A DNA stretch of 13,499 nucleotides from CAYXRK01 sp964467615 (GTDB taxonomy: Bacteria > Hydrogenedentota > Hydrogenedentia > Hydrogenedentales > GCA-2746185): the NCBI GenBank assembly GCA_964467615.1, contig CAYXRK010000131.1:1-13499 (forward strand). Reading direction: 5' to 3'. The notes under the pieces were generated by a model. That model made no database searches. It had not been told where the DNA came from and was given only the letters and a program-made list of their open reading frames with translations. The position numbers and the translations under genes are program-made. This document shows, piece by piece, positions 5,493 through 11,718 of the stretch. The stretch's first letter is position 1. Each line of letters begins with the position of its first letter.

Positions 5493-5709
5493 GGAACACT
5501 CGTTCGTTATCTGCATTTGTAATGAAGACTATCCGGCTTCGCTAGAAAAACGGAAAGTCTACGAGGTATTGCCCGATGCGGGTGCAGCGAAACTTGATCA
5601 GCTACGAGTTATAGATGAGTCTGGTGAGGACTATCTTTATCCCAAGGAATATTTTGTTCCCGTCAAACTGCCAAAGGCCGCGGAACGGGCGCTGGTTAAC
5701 GCCGCCTAA
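5479..5709 (+). CDS. Small protein of unknown function, 76 aa (second gene of the pair)
   Basis: The ATG at 5479 lies inside the end of the 83-aa gene, with GGAGAAGGG just upstream, so translation is probably coupled. The protein starts MARSKEHSFVICICNEDYPASLEKRKVYEVLPD and carries a distinctive centre, RVIDESGEDYLYPKEYFVPVKLP (43-65). This resembles a family of 70-80 residue uncharacterised proteins with the pattern RVIDESGEDYLYP. It is acidic in the middle, opposite in character to its basic partner, which would fit a complex of the two (inference). A longer frame opens at 5386, but its N-terminal part only shadows the 83-aa gene. The low GC of this pair sets it apart from its neighbours. 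Confidence 0.72.
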   Translation: MARSKEHSFVICICNEDYPASLEKRKVYEVLPDAGAAKLDQLRVIDESGEDYLYPKEYFVPVKLPKAAERALVNAA

Positions 5710-5746
5710 CAGCCCGTGGCAAAAGTCGAGATTGCCGCATACGCGC

Positions 5747-5762
5747 GTCCGCCGCGGCGGAC
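5747..5762. repeat. 16-bp perfect palindrome
   Basis: GTCCGCCGCGGCGGAC is its own reverse complement. It lies 37 bp after the 76-aa gene stop and is flanked by GCGCG at 5742-5746 and GCGCGC at 5770-5775. It could fold at the end of the transcript, or be the outer arm of the dispersed repeat that ends at 5864. No T-tract follows. Confidence 0.5.
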
Positions 5763-5839
5763 AGAAAGGCGCGCTCCTTGCTAAGAACGAAGTGGAATTT
5801 TCGACGGACTTCGCGTGGATGCGGGGACGAGAACAACCG

Positions 5840-5868
5840 CCTGGATTCCCGCCTTCGCGGGAATGACA
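5840..5868. repeat. Dispersed hairpin repeat (ATTCCCGC-CTTC-GCGGGAAT)
   Basis: ATTCCCGC (5845-5852) and GCGGGAAT (5857-5864) are perfect 8-bp arms around a CTTC loop, within a CTGGATTCCCGCC...GGGAATGACA context. This is a very widespread REP-like intergenic repeat in bacteria, familiar for its shadow translations FPRRRESR and LDSRLRGND. Confidence 0.8.
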
Positions 5869-5888
5869 TTTGCGGAGTTCTTCCTCGA

Positions 5889-6050
5889 ATCCCGGCGATC
5901 GCCGAAGTCGAGATGTGGGGCGGCGTCGAGAAGCAGATGCAGGTCCTTCTCAAGCCGGATCGGCTTGCGGCCTATGGGTTGACCATCGGACAGGTCGTTA
6001 GCGCGCTTCGCGGCGACAACATCAATGTGTCGGCGGGCAACCTCGACGAC
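5889..6050 (+). pseudogene. Orphan fragment of an AcrB-type RND efflux permease
   Basis: Fifty-four codons read IPAIAEVEMWGGVEKQ, then MQVLLKPDRLAAYGLTIGQ, then VVSALRGDNINVSAGNLDD. This is unmistakably the porter-domain stretch of hydrophobe/amphiphile RND permeases, where AcrB-like proteins have a G-x-x-x-V-x-x-x-G opening, PDRLAAYGLT and N-x-x-x-x-AG-x-L. It corresponds to roughly residues 170-225 of a permease of about 1,000 residues. It has no start, no membrane segments and no upstream or downstream continuation. The left break lies just after the hairpin repeat, and the right break lies 15 bp from the cytochrome gene stop. The reading frame is intact over all 54 codons, suggesting recent arrival or deletion. 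Confidence 0.8.
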
Positions 6051-6065
6051 TTTTGCCGCAGACTG

Positions 6066-7283
6066 CTAATCACGGCCCCCGACCGGTTCCCAGACGAACG
6101 TAAACCACCCGATCATCATTTCGTCCCAGGTTTGATCGCCCCAGGTCACGCGGCTGCCGGGGTCTGGGTTGAAGGGATTGGACGTGGAATTATCGTAGTG
6201 GGCCGTACACTTGATCTGCGTTCCGGCGGGCATGGGTTTTGGTGCGTCCAGAATGTAGGTGGTCTGCCAGTTGAAGTCGTACCGCGGCACGCTGAGTAAC
6301 GTCTCGCGTTGGCCGTTTGGATAGCGGGCTTCGTAGATGAACGATTTGCCACGCAGGTGCATGTGCGGCGTCAGCGACGTCATCCACGCGTCGGCGGGGA
6401 ATGTGTACTGCGACTGAACACGATGGTTGGATGTGCCGGGCGGAATAGCGAAACGGGTGTTGAGGGCGGTCGCGGTCCGATGCTCGTACTGAGGCGGCCG
6501 CGACGCAAACTTGATTCCGAGTTGCGAGCGATCGGTTTCCGCTTTGCCCGTCGGGGTGTAGTGAAGCTGCCAGAGGAGCGTGGCGTTCGCGGGCAGGAGC
6601 ATGGCGGTGTCGGGTTTGAAGGTAAGCGGGACATTACCCGGGGCATAGCCGGCGATCATGCCTCCGCCCAATCCGAGCGCGCGTTGTTCTTCGAACGAGA
6701 GGTCCGGGTCGCGCACGTAGACGAGAATGTGATGCACGACCGCGCCGTTGCCGGGCCGCGCTTCGATGGCGGACACCCATCGATCCGATGACAACCCGGT
6801 CGGCGTCTCGTAGTATTGATACGGCAACACTTCCGCCGCGGGCACTTGCGCCGTTTCAGGCATCGAGAGGACGAGGTCCGGCCGGCCGATGCGCCAGCCG
6901 GGTTGCGACTTCGGACTGATTCGATCGTTCCCGTCTCCGCGTTGCGCCCCGGCGTCGACCCACGCGGCGATGACGGCGATCTCTTCATCCAACAACCGTC
7001 GGTCGTTTGAGAAACGGCCGAAATGCGGGTCTGCGTGCCACGGAGGCATGCGCCCGTGCGTCACGACTTCCCGGATCGTCGCGGCCTTGCTGTTCGCCTC
7101 CTGCCACGACGTAAGGCTGAACGGGCCGACTCCGCCGGAGCGGTGGCAGGAGACGCAGTGATCGCGGAAGAGCGGCGCGACATGCTGCGTGAAGGTGACC
7201 GAGAGATCTGTCTGAACCGCGGGAACGGAGTCCGAAGCTACTGCTCCGGCCAATCCAAACAATGTGATCGAGAGCCAACGCAT
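6066..7283 (-). CDS. Exported cytochrome c fused to a PHM-like copper monooxygenase domain
   Basis: A 405-residue protein with an N-terminal signal peptide (MRWLSITLFGLAGAVA, likely cut before SDS). A c-type heme domain follows, with CVSCH at residues 43-47 and a possible Met ligand in GRMPPWH (79). From about residue 150 it resembles the copper type II ascorbate-dependent monooxygenases (PHM/DBH fold). Candidate ligands are His184-His185 in VVHHILVYV and His241 in LLWQLHYTP for one copper, and His307/His309 in TPHMHLRG plus Met389/390 in DEMMIGWF for the other. The order of these motifs matches PHM. It would act in the periplasm, perhaps passing electrons from heme to copper in a hydroxylation. 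The substrate is unknown. The start at 7283 was preferred over ATG 7328 because the signal peptide begins there. It is divergent from the peroxidase gene, 126 bp away. Confidence 0.85.
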   Translation of the reverse strand: MRWLSITLFGLAGAVASDSVPAVQTDLSVTFTQHVAPLFRDHCVSCHRSGGVGPFSLTSWQEANSKAATIREVVTHGRMPPWHADPHFGRFSNDRRLLDEEIAVIAAWVDAGAQRGDGNDRISPKSQPGWRIGRPDLVLSMPETAQVPAAEVLPYQYYETPTGLSSDRWVSAIEARPGNGAVVHHILVYVRDPDLSFEEQRALGLGGGMIAGYAPGNVPLTFKPDTAMLLPANATLLWQLHYTPTGKAETDRSQLGIKFASRPPQYEHRTATALNTRFAIPPGTSNHRVQSQYTFPADAWMTSLTPHMHLRGKSFIYEARYPNGQRETLLSVPRYDFNWQTTYILDAPKPMPAGTQIKCTAHYDNSTSNPFNPDPGSRVTWGDQTWDEMMIGWFTFVWEPVGGRD

Positions 7284-7395
7284 GTCGATGCGATCCCTGG
7301 TTTCAGCGACCGAAATAGCGTAGCACATGCATTCGGATTGCCGCGTTGCCGGATTCGGGGTTGTATTTGGTAGAGTCTTGGTTTGTCGGATTCGC

Positions 7396-7402
7396 GGAGG
7401 AG
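7396..7402 (+). promoter_or_regulatory. Shine-Dalgarno fixing the peroxidase start
   Basis: GGAGGAG ends 7 nt before ATG 7410, favouring that start over the in-frame TTG at 7383, which lies upstream of the site. Confidence 0.75.
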
Positions 7403-7409
7403 CATCGTC

Positions 7410-8759
7410 ATGGTAGTTGGTCGAATATTCGTTGCAACGCTGGCCCTGTGCGGCTTCGCGTTTGGCCAGGCGAACATCCTTGAGGCGGCGCAGCCCCGGC
7501 CGGCGCTAACGCCGGAACAGAAACTTGGACAACGGCTATTCCATGACCAGCATCTCAGCAATCTCGGGAGCGATTGGGGCGGGAGTTGCGCGGCCTGCCA
7601 CAAGCCGGACCACGCGTATGCCGACAACAAGGCACTGAGCCTAGCGCCCAACGGCGACCGCGGGCATGCCATCGTTTTTGATCGGAATACACCTTCGCTA
7701 CTGGATGCGGCGGCGGCGACGCGCCTGGGGTGGGACGGACGGTTCGCTTCGCTTGATGATGCGATCAAGTCGGAATTGTTCGGCCCTCACATGGGATGGG
7801 AATCAAGCAAGACCGCCGATGCGCTGAGCGCGTTTCACACGCACTTGATAAATGACCAAGGCGGCGGCGAGTTTGCCGAGGGGTCGTATAAGGACCAAAT
7901 CAACGCGGTTTATGGCAGGGACGTCGAAGCGGCATCGCCGGAGGAAGCGGGTGTCGCCGTCCTTAGGGCGCTTGGCGAATTCCTGAAAAACACGACATCG
8001 ACGCGGACGACCCCGTACGACGCGTTCGCCTACATGAACCGGATTGAAAAGAAGATCGACATCAAGGGCGGCGATACGGCGGACGCCTTCGCGGGCCGCG
8101 TGTTCGGCACGTTGGCGAACCAAGAAGGGCGCTTGGTACTCAAGCTGCCGGAGTATCAGACCGAAGAGTTCTACAAGGGCTTCAAGATTTTCTACCAGTA
8201 CGATGCCGAGGCGCACGCGGGCAACTGCGTGGCGTGCCATCACGTGCCGCTGTTTACGGATTCTCAGTTCCACAATACGGGCGTGACGCAGGACGAGTAC
8301 GACGGCGTACACGGCGACGGCGCGTTCATGAACATGGCGATACCCGATTCGAATGCGAATGCTGGTGAGAAGACCCGGACATCGGCGGCCAAAGACGATC
8401 CGGCCAAGGCGGACTTAGGGCATTGGAACGTTGCGGACGGAAACCTCGAAAGCGCGATTGGCGCGTTCAAGACGCCGGGTCTCACGGACGTGGATAACAC
8501 CGCGCCGTATGGGCATAACGGCCAGTACGCGACACTCGAGGACGTGATTCGGCAGAAAATGAAGGCGAGCAATCTGGCGCGGGAGGGCAAGCTGCGCAAC
8601 GCGCCTGAGGCGTACAAGTGGATGTTCCTGAGCGAGGAGGACATTGCGCCGCTAGTGACGTTTTTGAAAGCCATGACCGAAGCCGAACCCGAACACTTCC
8701 GTTCGCTCGTTATGGACAACGTGACCGTGATGAAGGGGCCGTATCCGTTTAGCGAGTAG
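7410..8759 (+). CDS. Diheme cytochrome c peroxidase / MauG family protein
   Basis: A 449-residue exported protein. Residues 1-20 form a signal peptide (MVVGRIFVATLALCGFAFG, cut before QA). Two heme c sites follow: CAACH at 60-64, in the family context GxxLFHD...GG-S-CAACHKPDHAYAD, and CVACHH at 273-278. The C-terminal FKTPGLTDVDNTAPYGHNGQYATLEDVI (353 onward) is the conserved segment around the second heme pocket, where TPxLR...APYxHxG is usual. Members either reduce hydrogen peroxide with cytochrome electrons or, like MauG, oxidise amino acid side chains through a bis-Fe(IV) state. Length is larger than the classical peroxidase (about 320-350), with extra sequence between the hemes. It faces the cytochrome/PHM gene across a shared promoter region and precedes the symporter by 54 bp. 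Confidence 0.9.
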   Translation: MVVGRIFVATLALCGFAFGQANILEAAQPRPALTPEQKLGQRLFHDQHLSNLGSDWGGSCAACHKPDHAYADNKALSLAPNGDRGHAIVFDRNTPSLLDAAAATRLGWDGRFASLDDAIKSELFGPHMGWESSKTADALSAFHTHLINDQGGGEFAEGSYKDQINAVYGRDVEAASPEEAGVAVLRALGEFLKNTTSTRTTPYDAFAYMNRIEKKIDIKGGDTADAFAGRVFGTLANQEGRLVLKLPEYQTEEFYKGFKIFYQYDAEAHAGNCVACHHVPLFTDSQFHNTGVTQDEYDGVHGDGAFMNMAIPDSNANAGEKTRTSAAKDDPAKADLGHWNVADGNLESAIGAFKTPGLTDVDNTAPYGHNGQYATLEDVIRQKMKASNLAREGKLRNAPEAYKWMFLSEEDIAPLVTFLKAMTEAEPEHFRSLVMDNVTVMKGPYPFSE

Positions 8760-8813
8760 GACGGGGCAGTGCGATTGGCAATGCCGGCGAGCGGAGTTGA
8801 ATAGGCCGATGCG

Positions 8814-10196
8814 ATGAATTGGGTGCTCGCGGGGATACTCGGCTACATCGTCGTGCAGTTGGGCGTTGGCCTGGCGGTGTCGATGCGGACGAAGACCGAG
8901 ACGGACTATCTCCTCGCGGGACGGCGACTCGGATTCGGCGTGGCGACGATGTCCATCTTCGCCACGTGGTTCGGCGCGGAGAGTTGCATCGGTTCCGCGG
9001 GCGCGATCTACGCAGACGGCCTCTCCGGCAGCCGCGCCGATCCGTTTGGCTATGCCTTGTGCATTTTGGTGATGGGCCTTTTTTTTGCGGCGCGTTTCTG
9101 GCGGCTCGGGCTTGTAACAGTCGGGGACTTTTATCGTCAGAGGTATGGACCCAGGGCCGAGCAGTTCGCCGTGTTGCTCATGGTGCCCACGTCGCTATTG
9201 TGGGCCGCAGCACAAATTCGCGCGTTCGGACAAGTAATCGCGGCATCATCCGACATAGGCACGGGAGTGGCCATCGCGTTCGCGGCGGGCGTCGTCATCT
9301 TGTACACGAGCATGGGCGGGTTGCTTGCGGACGCGATCACCGATGTCGTTCAAGGCGGCGCGTTAGTTCTGGGCATTGTCGTCATTGGCGCCGTGGTGTT
9401 CATTCACCCTCCGGATTCGGACGCCCTGCGCGCGGCACTATCGCCGGAGCGGCTCGCGTTGCGCGGTGCGGGTGAAGGCATGCTAGCCCGTGCCGAGGCA
9501 TGGGCCGTACCGATCATGGGGAGTCTGTTCGCGCAGGAATTGGTGACGCGAACGCTCGCGGTGCGCTCGGAGAAGATCGCGCGAAACGCGTGCCTGGTCG
9601 CCGCGGGAATTTATCTTTTGATCGGGCTCATCCCGTTGACACTTGGCCTACTGGGGCCAGCGTTGGCGCCGGGTTTGGAAGACCCGGAGCAACTCCTTCC
9701 GACGTTGGGCCAACAATACTTACCCACGGTGTTCTACATCATGTTTGCCGGCGCAGTCGTCTCGGCGATCTTGTCGACCGTGGACAGCACGTTGCTCGCC
9801 TCTGCATCACTGGTCGCGCACAATGTAGTCGGCCATCTCCGCCCACACGCGACAGAACGGGCAAAGGTCGCGACGGCGCGCGGATGCGTTGTCGCGTTCG
9901 GCGTCATCGCATATTTTATCGCCCAGCGATCCGAGGGCGTGTACGGACTGATCGAACAGGCGTCGGCGTTCGGTTCGGCGGGGTTGTTCGTCGCGGTCGT
10001 CCTGGGGTTCGCAACCACTCGCGGACGCGAAGCCGCGGCGCTCCTCGCATTCACCGGTGGCTTGGGCGGCTATGTGTTTCTGAACTACGCGACGGAATTC
10101 GCCACGCCGTTTCTTGGATCGGTCGCGTGTGCGCTCGCGGGCTTCGCAATCGGGGCGATGATGTCTCATCGAGAACCCCTCGCGGCGACGAGCTAA
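8814..10196 (+). CDS. Sodium/solute symporter (SSS family)
   Basis: A 460-residue inner-membrane protein with about 12-13 hydrophobic segments (for example 4-23, 78-95, 150-169, 180-198, 258-282, 304-335, 385-400, 432-450). Family marks are the DYLLAGRRLG loop (31-40), TWFGAESCIGSAG in the second segment, and YTSMGGLLADAITDVVQGG (164-182), the SSS signature region. FAGAVVSAILSTVDSTLLAS (311-330) places Ser/Thr residues where the sodium-binding helix of PutP-like carriers has them. Related carriers import amino acids, sugars, pantothenate or carboxylates with Na+. The substrate is not predictable from this sequence. The ATG at 8814 has only a weak purine stretch upstream. It may be co-transcribed with the peroxidase, and it ends 17 bp before the convergent glycosylase gene. 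Confidence 0.9.
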   Translation: MNWVLAGILGYIVVQLGVGLAVSMRTKTETDYLLAGRRLGFGVATMSIFATWFGAESCIGSAGAIYADGLSGSRADPFGYALCILVMGLFFAARFWRLGLVTVGDFYRQRYGPRAEQFAVLLMVPTSLLWAAAQIRAFGQVIAASSDIGTGVAIAFAAGVVILYTSMGGLLADAITDVVQGGALVLGIVVIGAVVFIHPPDSDALRAALSPERLALRGAGEGMLARAEAWAVPIMGSLFAQELVTRTLAVRSEKIARNACLVAAGIYLLIGLIPLTLGLLGPALAPGLEDPEQLLPTLGQQYLPTVFYIMFAGAVVSAILSTVDSTLLASASLVAHNVVGHLRPHATERAKVATARGCVVAFGVIAYFIAQRSEGVYGLIEQASAFGSAGLFVAVVLGFATTRGREAAALLAFTGGLGGYVFLNYATEFATPFLGSVACALAGFAIGAMMSHREPLAATS

Positions 10197-10213
10197 TCGA
10201 GAAGAGTCTCTCC

Positions 10214-10813
10214 CTATTTCAGCAACGAGCGGATCCTGCGGCGAAGATACGCGAGTATCTCGCGCTCGAACCAAGGATTCCGGTTTAACCATCCGGTATT
10301 GCGCCACGATGGATGCGGAAGCGGTACAAATTCCGGAATGAATTCACGCCAAGCGGCAACGGTCTCGGTCAGTGAACCTTTGGCCTTCTTCTCCAGGTAA
10401 TAGCGGTGCGCGTACTGCCCGGCGAGGATCGTCAATCGCACATTCGGCAGCATGGGCCGCAACCGTGGGTGCCAATGCGGCGCGCATTCGGGGCGGGGCG
10501 GTTTGTCGCCACTGCGGGAATTGCGGCCGGGATAGCACATGCCGATGGGGATGATGGCGATGCGCGTCTCGTCGTAGAAAGTGTCTCGGTCGACGCCCAT
10601 CCATTCGCGAAGGCGAGCACCGCTGGGGTCGTTCCACGGGACGCCGGTCTCGTGAACGCGCGTCCCCGGCGCCTGGCCGACGATGAGAATGCGTGCCGAG
10701 ACGCTCGCGCGCAGGATCGGTCTCGGGCCGAGCGGGAGGTGCTGCTCGCAGAGGCGGCAGGCGCGGACTTCGCGCAACAACTGCGTCAGCGCTCGATCAG
10801 ACGCGGCAGCCAT
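10214..10813 (-). CDS. Uracil-DNA glycosylase family protein with Fe-S cysteines
   Basis: A 199-residue DNA repair enzyme of the UDG superfamily, expected to remove uracil (or a related damaged base) from DNA. Motif 1 is GQAPG (46-50) and motif 2 is HPSWRN (167-172). Four cysteines, C19-x2-C22 and C93-x16-C110, reproduce the C-x2-C...C-x14-17-C pattern that binds the [4Fe-4S] cluster in family 4/5 enzymes. Motif 1 has Gln where family 4 has Glu (GEAPG), so this belongs to a side branch. ILIVGQAPG...DPSGARLREWMG is typical of that branch. ATG at 10813 shares its A with the TGA of the upstream PH-like gene, so translation is coupled. The frame stays open upstream to 11122, but that part lies antisense-free inside the neighbour and is not homologous. 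Confidence 0.88.
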   Translation of the reverse strand: MAAASDRALTQLLREVRACRLCEQHLPLGPRPILRASVSARILIVGQAPGTRVHETGVPWNDPSGARLREWMGVDRDTFYDETRIAIIPIGMCYPGRNSRSGDKPPRPECAPHWHPRLRPMLPNVRLTILAGQYAHRYYLEKKAKGSLTETVAAWREFIPEFVPLPHPSWRNTGWLNRNPWFEREILAYLRRRIRSLLK

Positions 10814-11280
10814 CAACCTTCCGAGGCAAAGGGGAAAAGCGGGTGCTTCGCGCCGATGTACATACGGGCCTCTTCGCGGAACGCGGCGAGTCCCTTCATG
10901 AACAGCGGAATCCACAGTGGCGATCCACCGCTCTCGGGAAAGAGCCGCAGGAACCGCGCGGGGCCTAGGCCGATGCGGTCGACGCTGGCCATCTCGCCCC
11001 AGGGAATCGTTTTCGAAATTCCCAAAAACGTCTTGCCGCGAATGCCTTCCGGCAATACCGTAGCGGTCAACGATTGAACGATCACGAACGCCATGACGAC
11101 GGCCCACAGGTAAAAAACGCAAAGTAGTTTCAGAAAAGTGAAGCTAAAAACGCCGGGCACGGGCAGTCCGAAAAAAGCCATGCCCCAGGTAATCGCGGAC
11201 GCAGCGAGGACCGCCGCCGCAAACACGAGCGCCAGCACGGGAAGAAAAGGCGGGCGGTAAATATGGTGCAGCGTGGCCAT
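10813..11280 (-). CDS. Membrane protein with a bacterial PH-like domain, 155 aa
   Basis: Two transmembrane helices (residues about 12-37 and 46-70) precede a cytoplasmic segment. That segment has the beta-strand pattern TATVLPEGIRGKTFLGISKTIPWGEMASVDRIGLG (72-106) of the small bacterial PH-like domains, where a conserved Trp follows the 'I-P/S' strand. A C-terminal helix follows (FMKGLAAFREEARMYI). Function is unknown; membrane-associated scaffolding or stress roles are proposed for relatives. The start at 11280 was chosen because an earlier in-frame ATG at 11454 would add 58 residues lying over the divergent zinc-ribbon gene. GAGG lies 12 nt upstream, rather far. The TGATG junction couples it to the glycosylase gene. 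Confidence 0.7.
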   Translation of the reverse strand: MATLHHIYRPPFLPVLALVFAAAVLAASAITWGMAFFGLPVPGVFSFTFLKLLCVFYLWAVVMAFVIVQSLTATVLPEGIRGKTFLGISKTIPWGEMASVDRIGLGPARFLRLFPESGGSPLWIPLFMKGLAAFREEARMYIGAKHPLFPFASEG

Positions 11281-11355
11281 CGGGTGATTATGCCTCAGAA
11301 CAAAACACGGGCTACAACCGCGCGCCGCGGCGCTGTATCGTATTCGCAGCAATCT

Positions 11356-11362
11356 AAAGGAG
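11356..11362 (+). promoter_or_regulatory. Shine-Dalgarno of the coiled-coil zinc-ribbon gene
   Basis: AAAGGAG with a 6-nt spacer to ATG 11369. It fixes the start and supports the gene as real. Confidence 0.7.
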
Positions 11363-11368
11363 CCGCCG

Positions 11369-11704
11369 ATGCACAACGTCGGACCACAGGTCCAATTTTC
11401 GAGACTGTACGGCGCGGGACAATTCACCGACCACATGGTGCTGGGAAACATCAAGGAACTTCGAGAGCGGGTCGACGCCCTGGAATTGATGAATCACGCG
11501 CTGTGGGAATTCGTCCGCGAGCAGCAGGGTCTCACGCACGACGCCCTCCATAAGAAAATGGAAGAGGTAGATGCGAGGGACGGAGTGAAGGACGACCGCG
11601 TGACCCCCGTGCCGCTCCGCTGTCCCGCGTGCCAGCGCGTTTCTACGTCCCGGCATTGGAGATGTTTGTATTGCGGGCAGAACTTCGCGCGGTACAAATA
11701 CTGA
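11369..11704 (+). CDS. Coiled-coil protein with C-terminal zinc ribbon, 111 aa
   Basis: AAAGGAG (11356-11362) stands 6 nt before ATG 11369, a strong site. Residues about 24-70 are helical and probably coiled (HMVLGNIKELRERVDALEL, then a second helix), followed by an acidic linker (VDARDGVKDD). A zinc ribbon follows, with C85-x2-C88 and C99-x2-C102 (RCPACQRV...WRCLYCGQ), ending FARYKY. There is no signal or membrane segment. The layout resembles short uncharacterised proteins whose helix oligomerises and whose ribbon binds zinc. The function is unknown. It is divergent from the PH-like gene (88 bp between starts) and convergent with the glycosyltransferase, whose stop is 14 bp away. Confidence 0.82.
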   Translation: MHNVGPQVQFSRLYGAGQFTDHMVLGNIKELRERVDALELMNHALWEFVREQQGLTHDALHKKMEEVDARDGVKDDRVTPVPLRCPACQRVSTSRHWRCLYCGQNFARYKY

Positions 11705-11718
11705 CCGGCCTCGCGGCG

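Larger units (their letters stand above)
5710..6065. other. Gene-free stretch with palindromic repeats and an RND pump fragment
   Basis: Between the small gene pair and the cytochrome gene there is no intact gene. It holds a 16-bp perfect palindrome, a CCCGC hairpin repeat and an orphan AcrB-like fragment (all listed separately). An open frame spans 5778-6299, but it merely joins these unrelated pieces with antisense of the cytochrome gene. Confidence 0.65.

Noticed and set aside
5778..6299. 173-codon open frame that includes the pump fragment
   Set aside because: Only residues 38-91 resemble a protein family. The start is repeat DNA and the end is antisense of the cytochrome gene.
7284..7409. 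Promoter boxes in the divergent region between the cytochrome and peroxidase genes
   Set aside because: A TTGCCG near 7346 has no acceptable -10 hexamer at 16-18 bp. A promoter must exist, but I cannot place it.
10197..10213. Terminator between the convergent symporter and glycosylase genes
   Set aside because: GAGA...TCTC around 10199-10212 is only a 4-bp stem with no T-run, too weak to call.
10814..11122. N-terminal extension of the glycosylase frame to 11122
   Set aside because: The added 103 residues overlap the PH-like gene on the same strand in another frame and resemble nothing. The TGATG junction gives a better start at 10813.
11281..11454. N-terminal extension of the PH-like protein
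   Set aside because: It would run through the ribosome binding site and first codons of the divergent zinc-ribbon gene, and has no hydrophobic or domain character.
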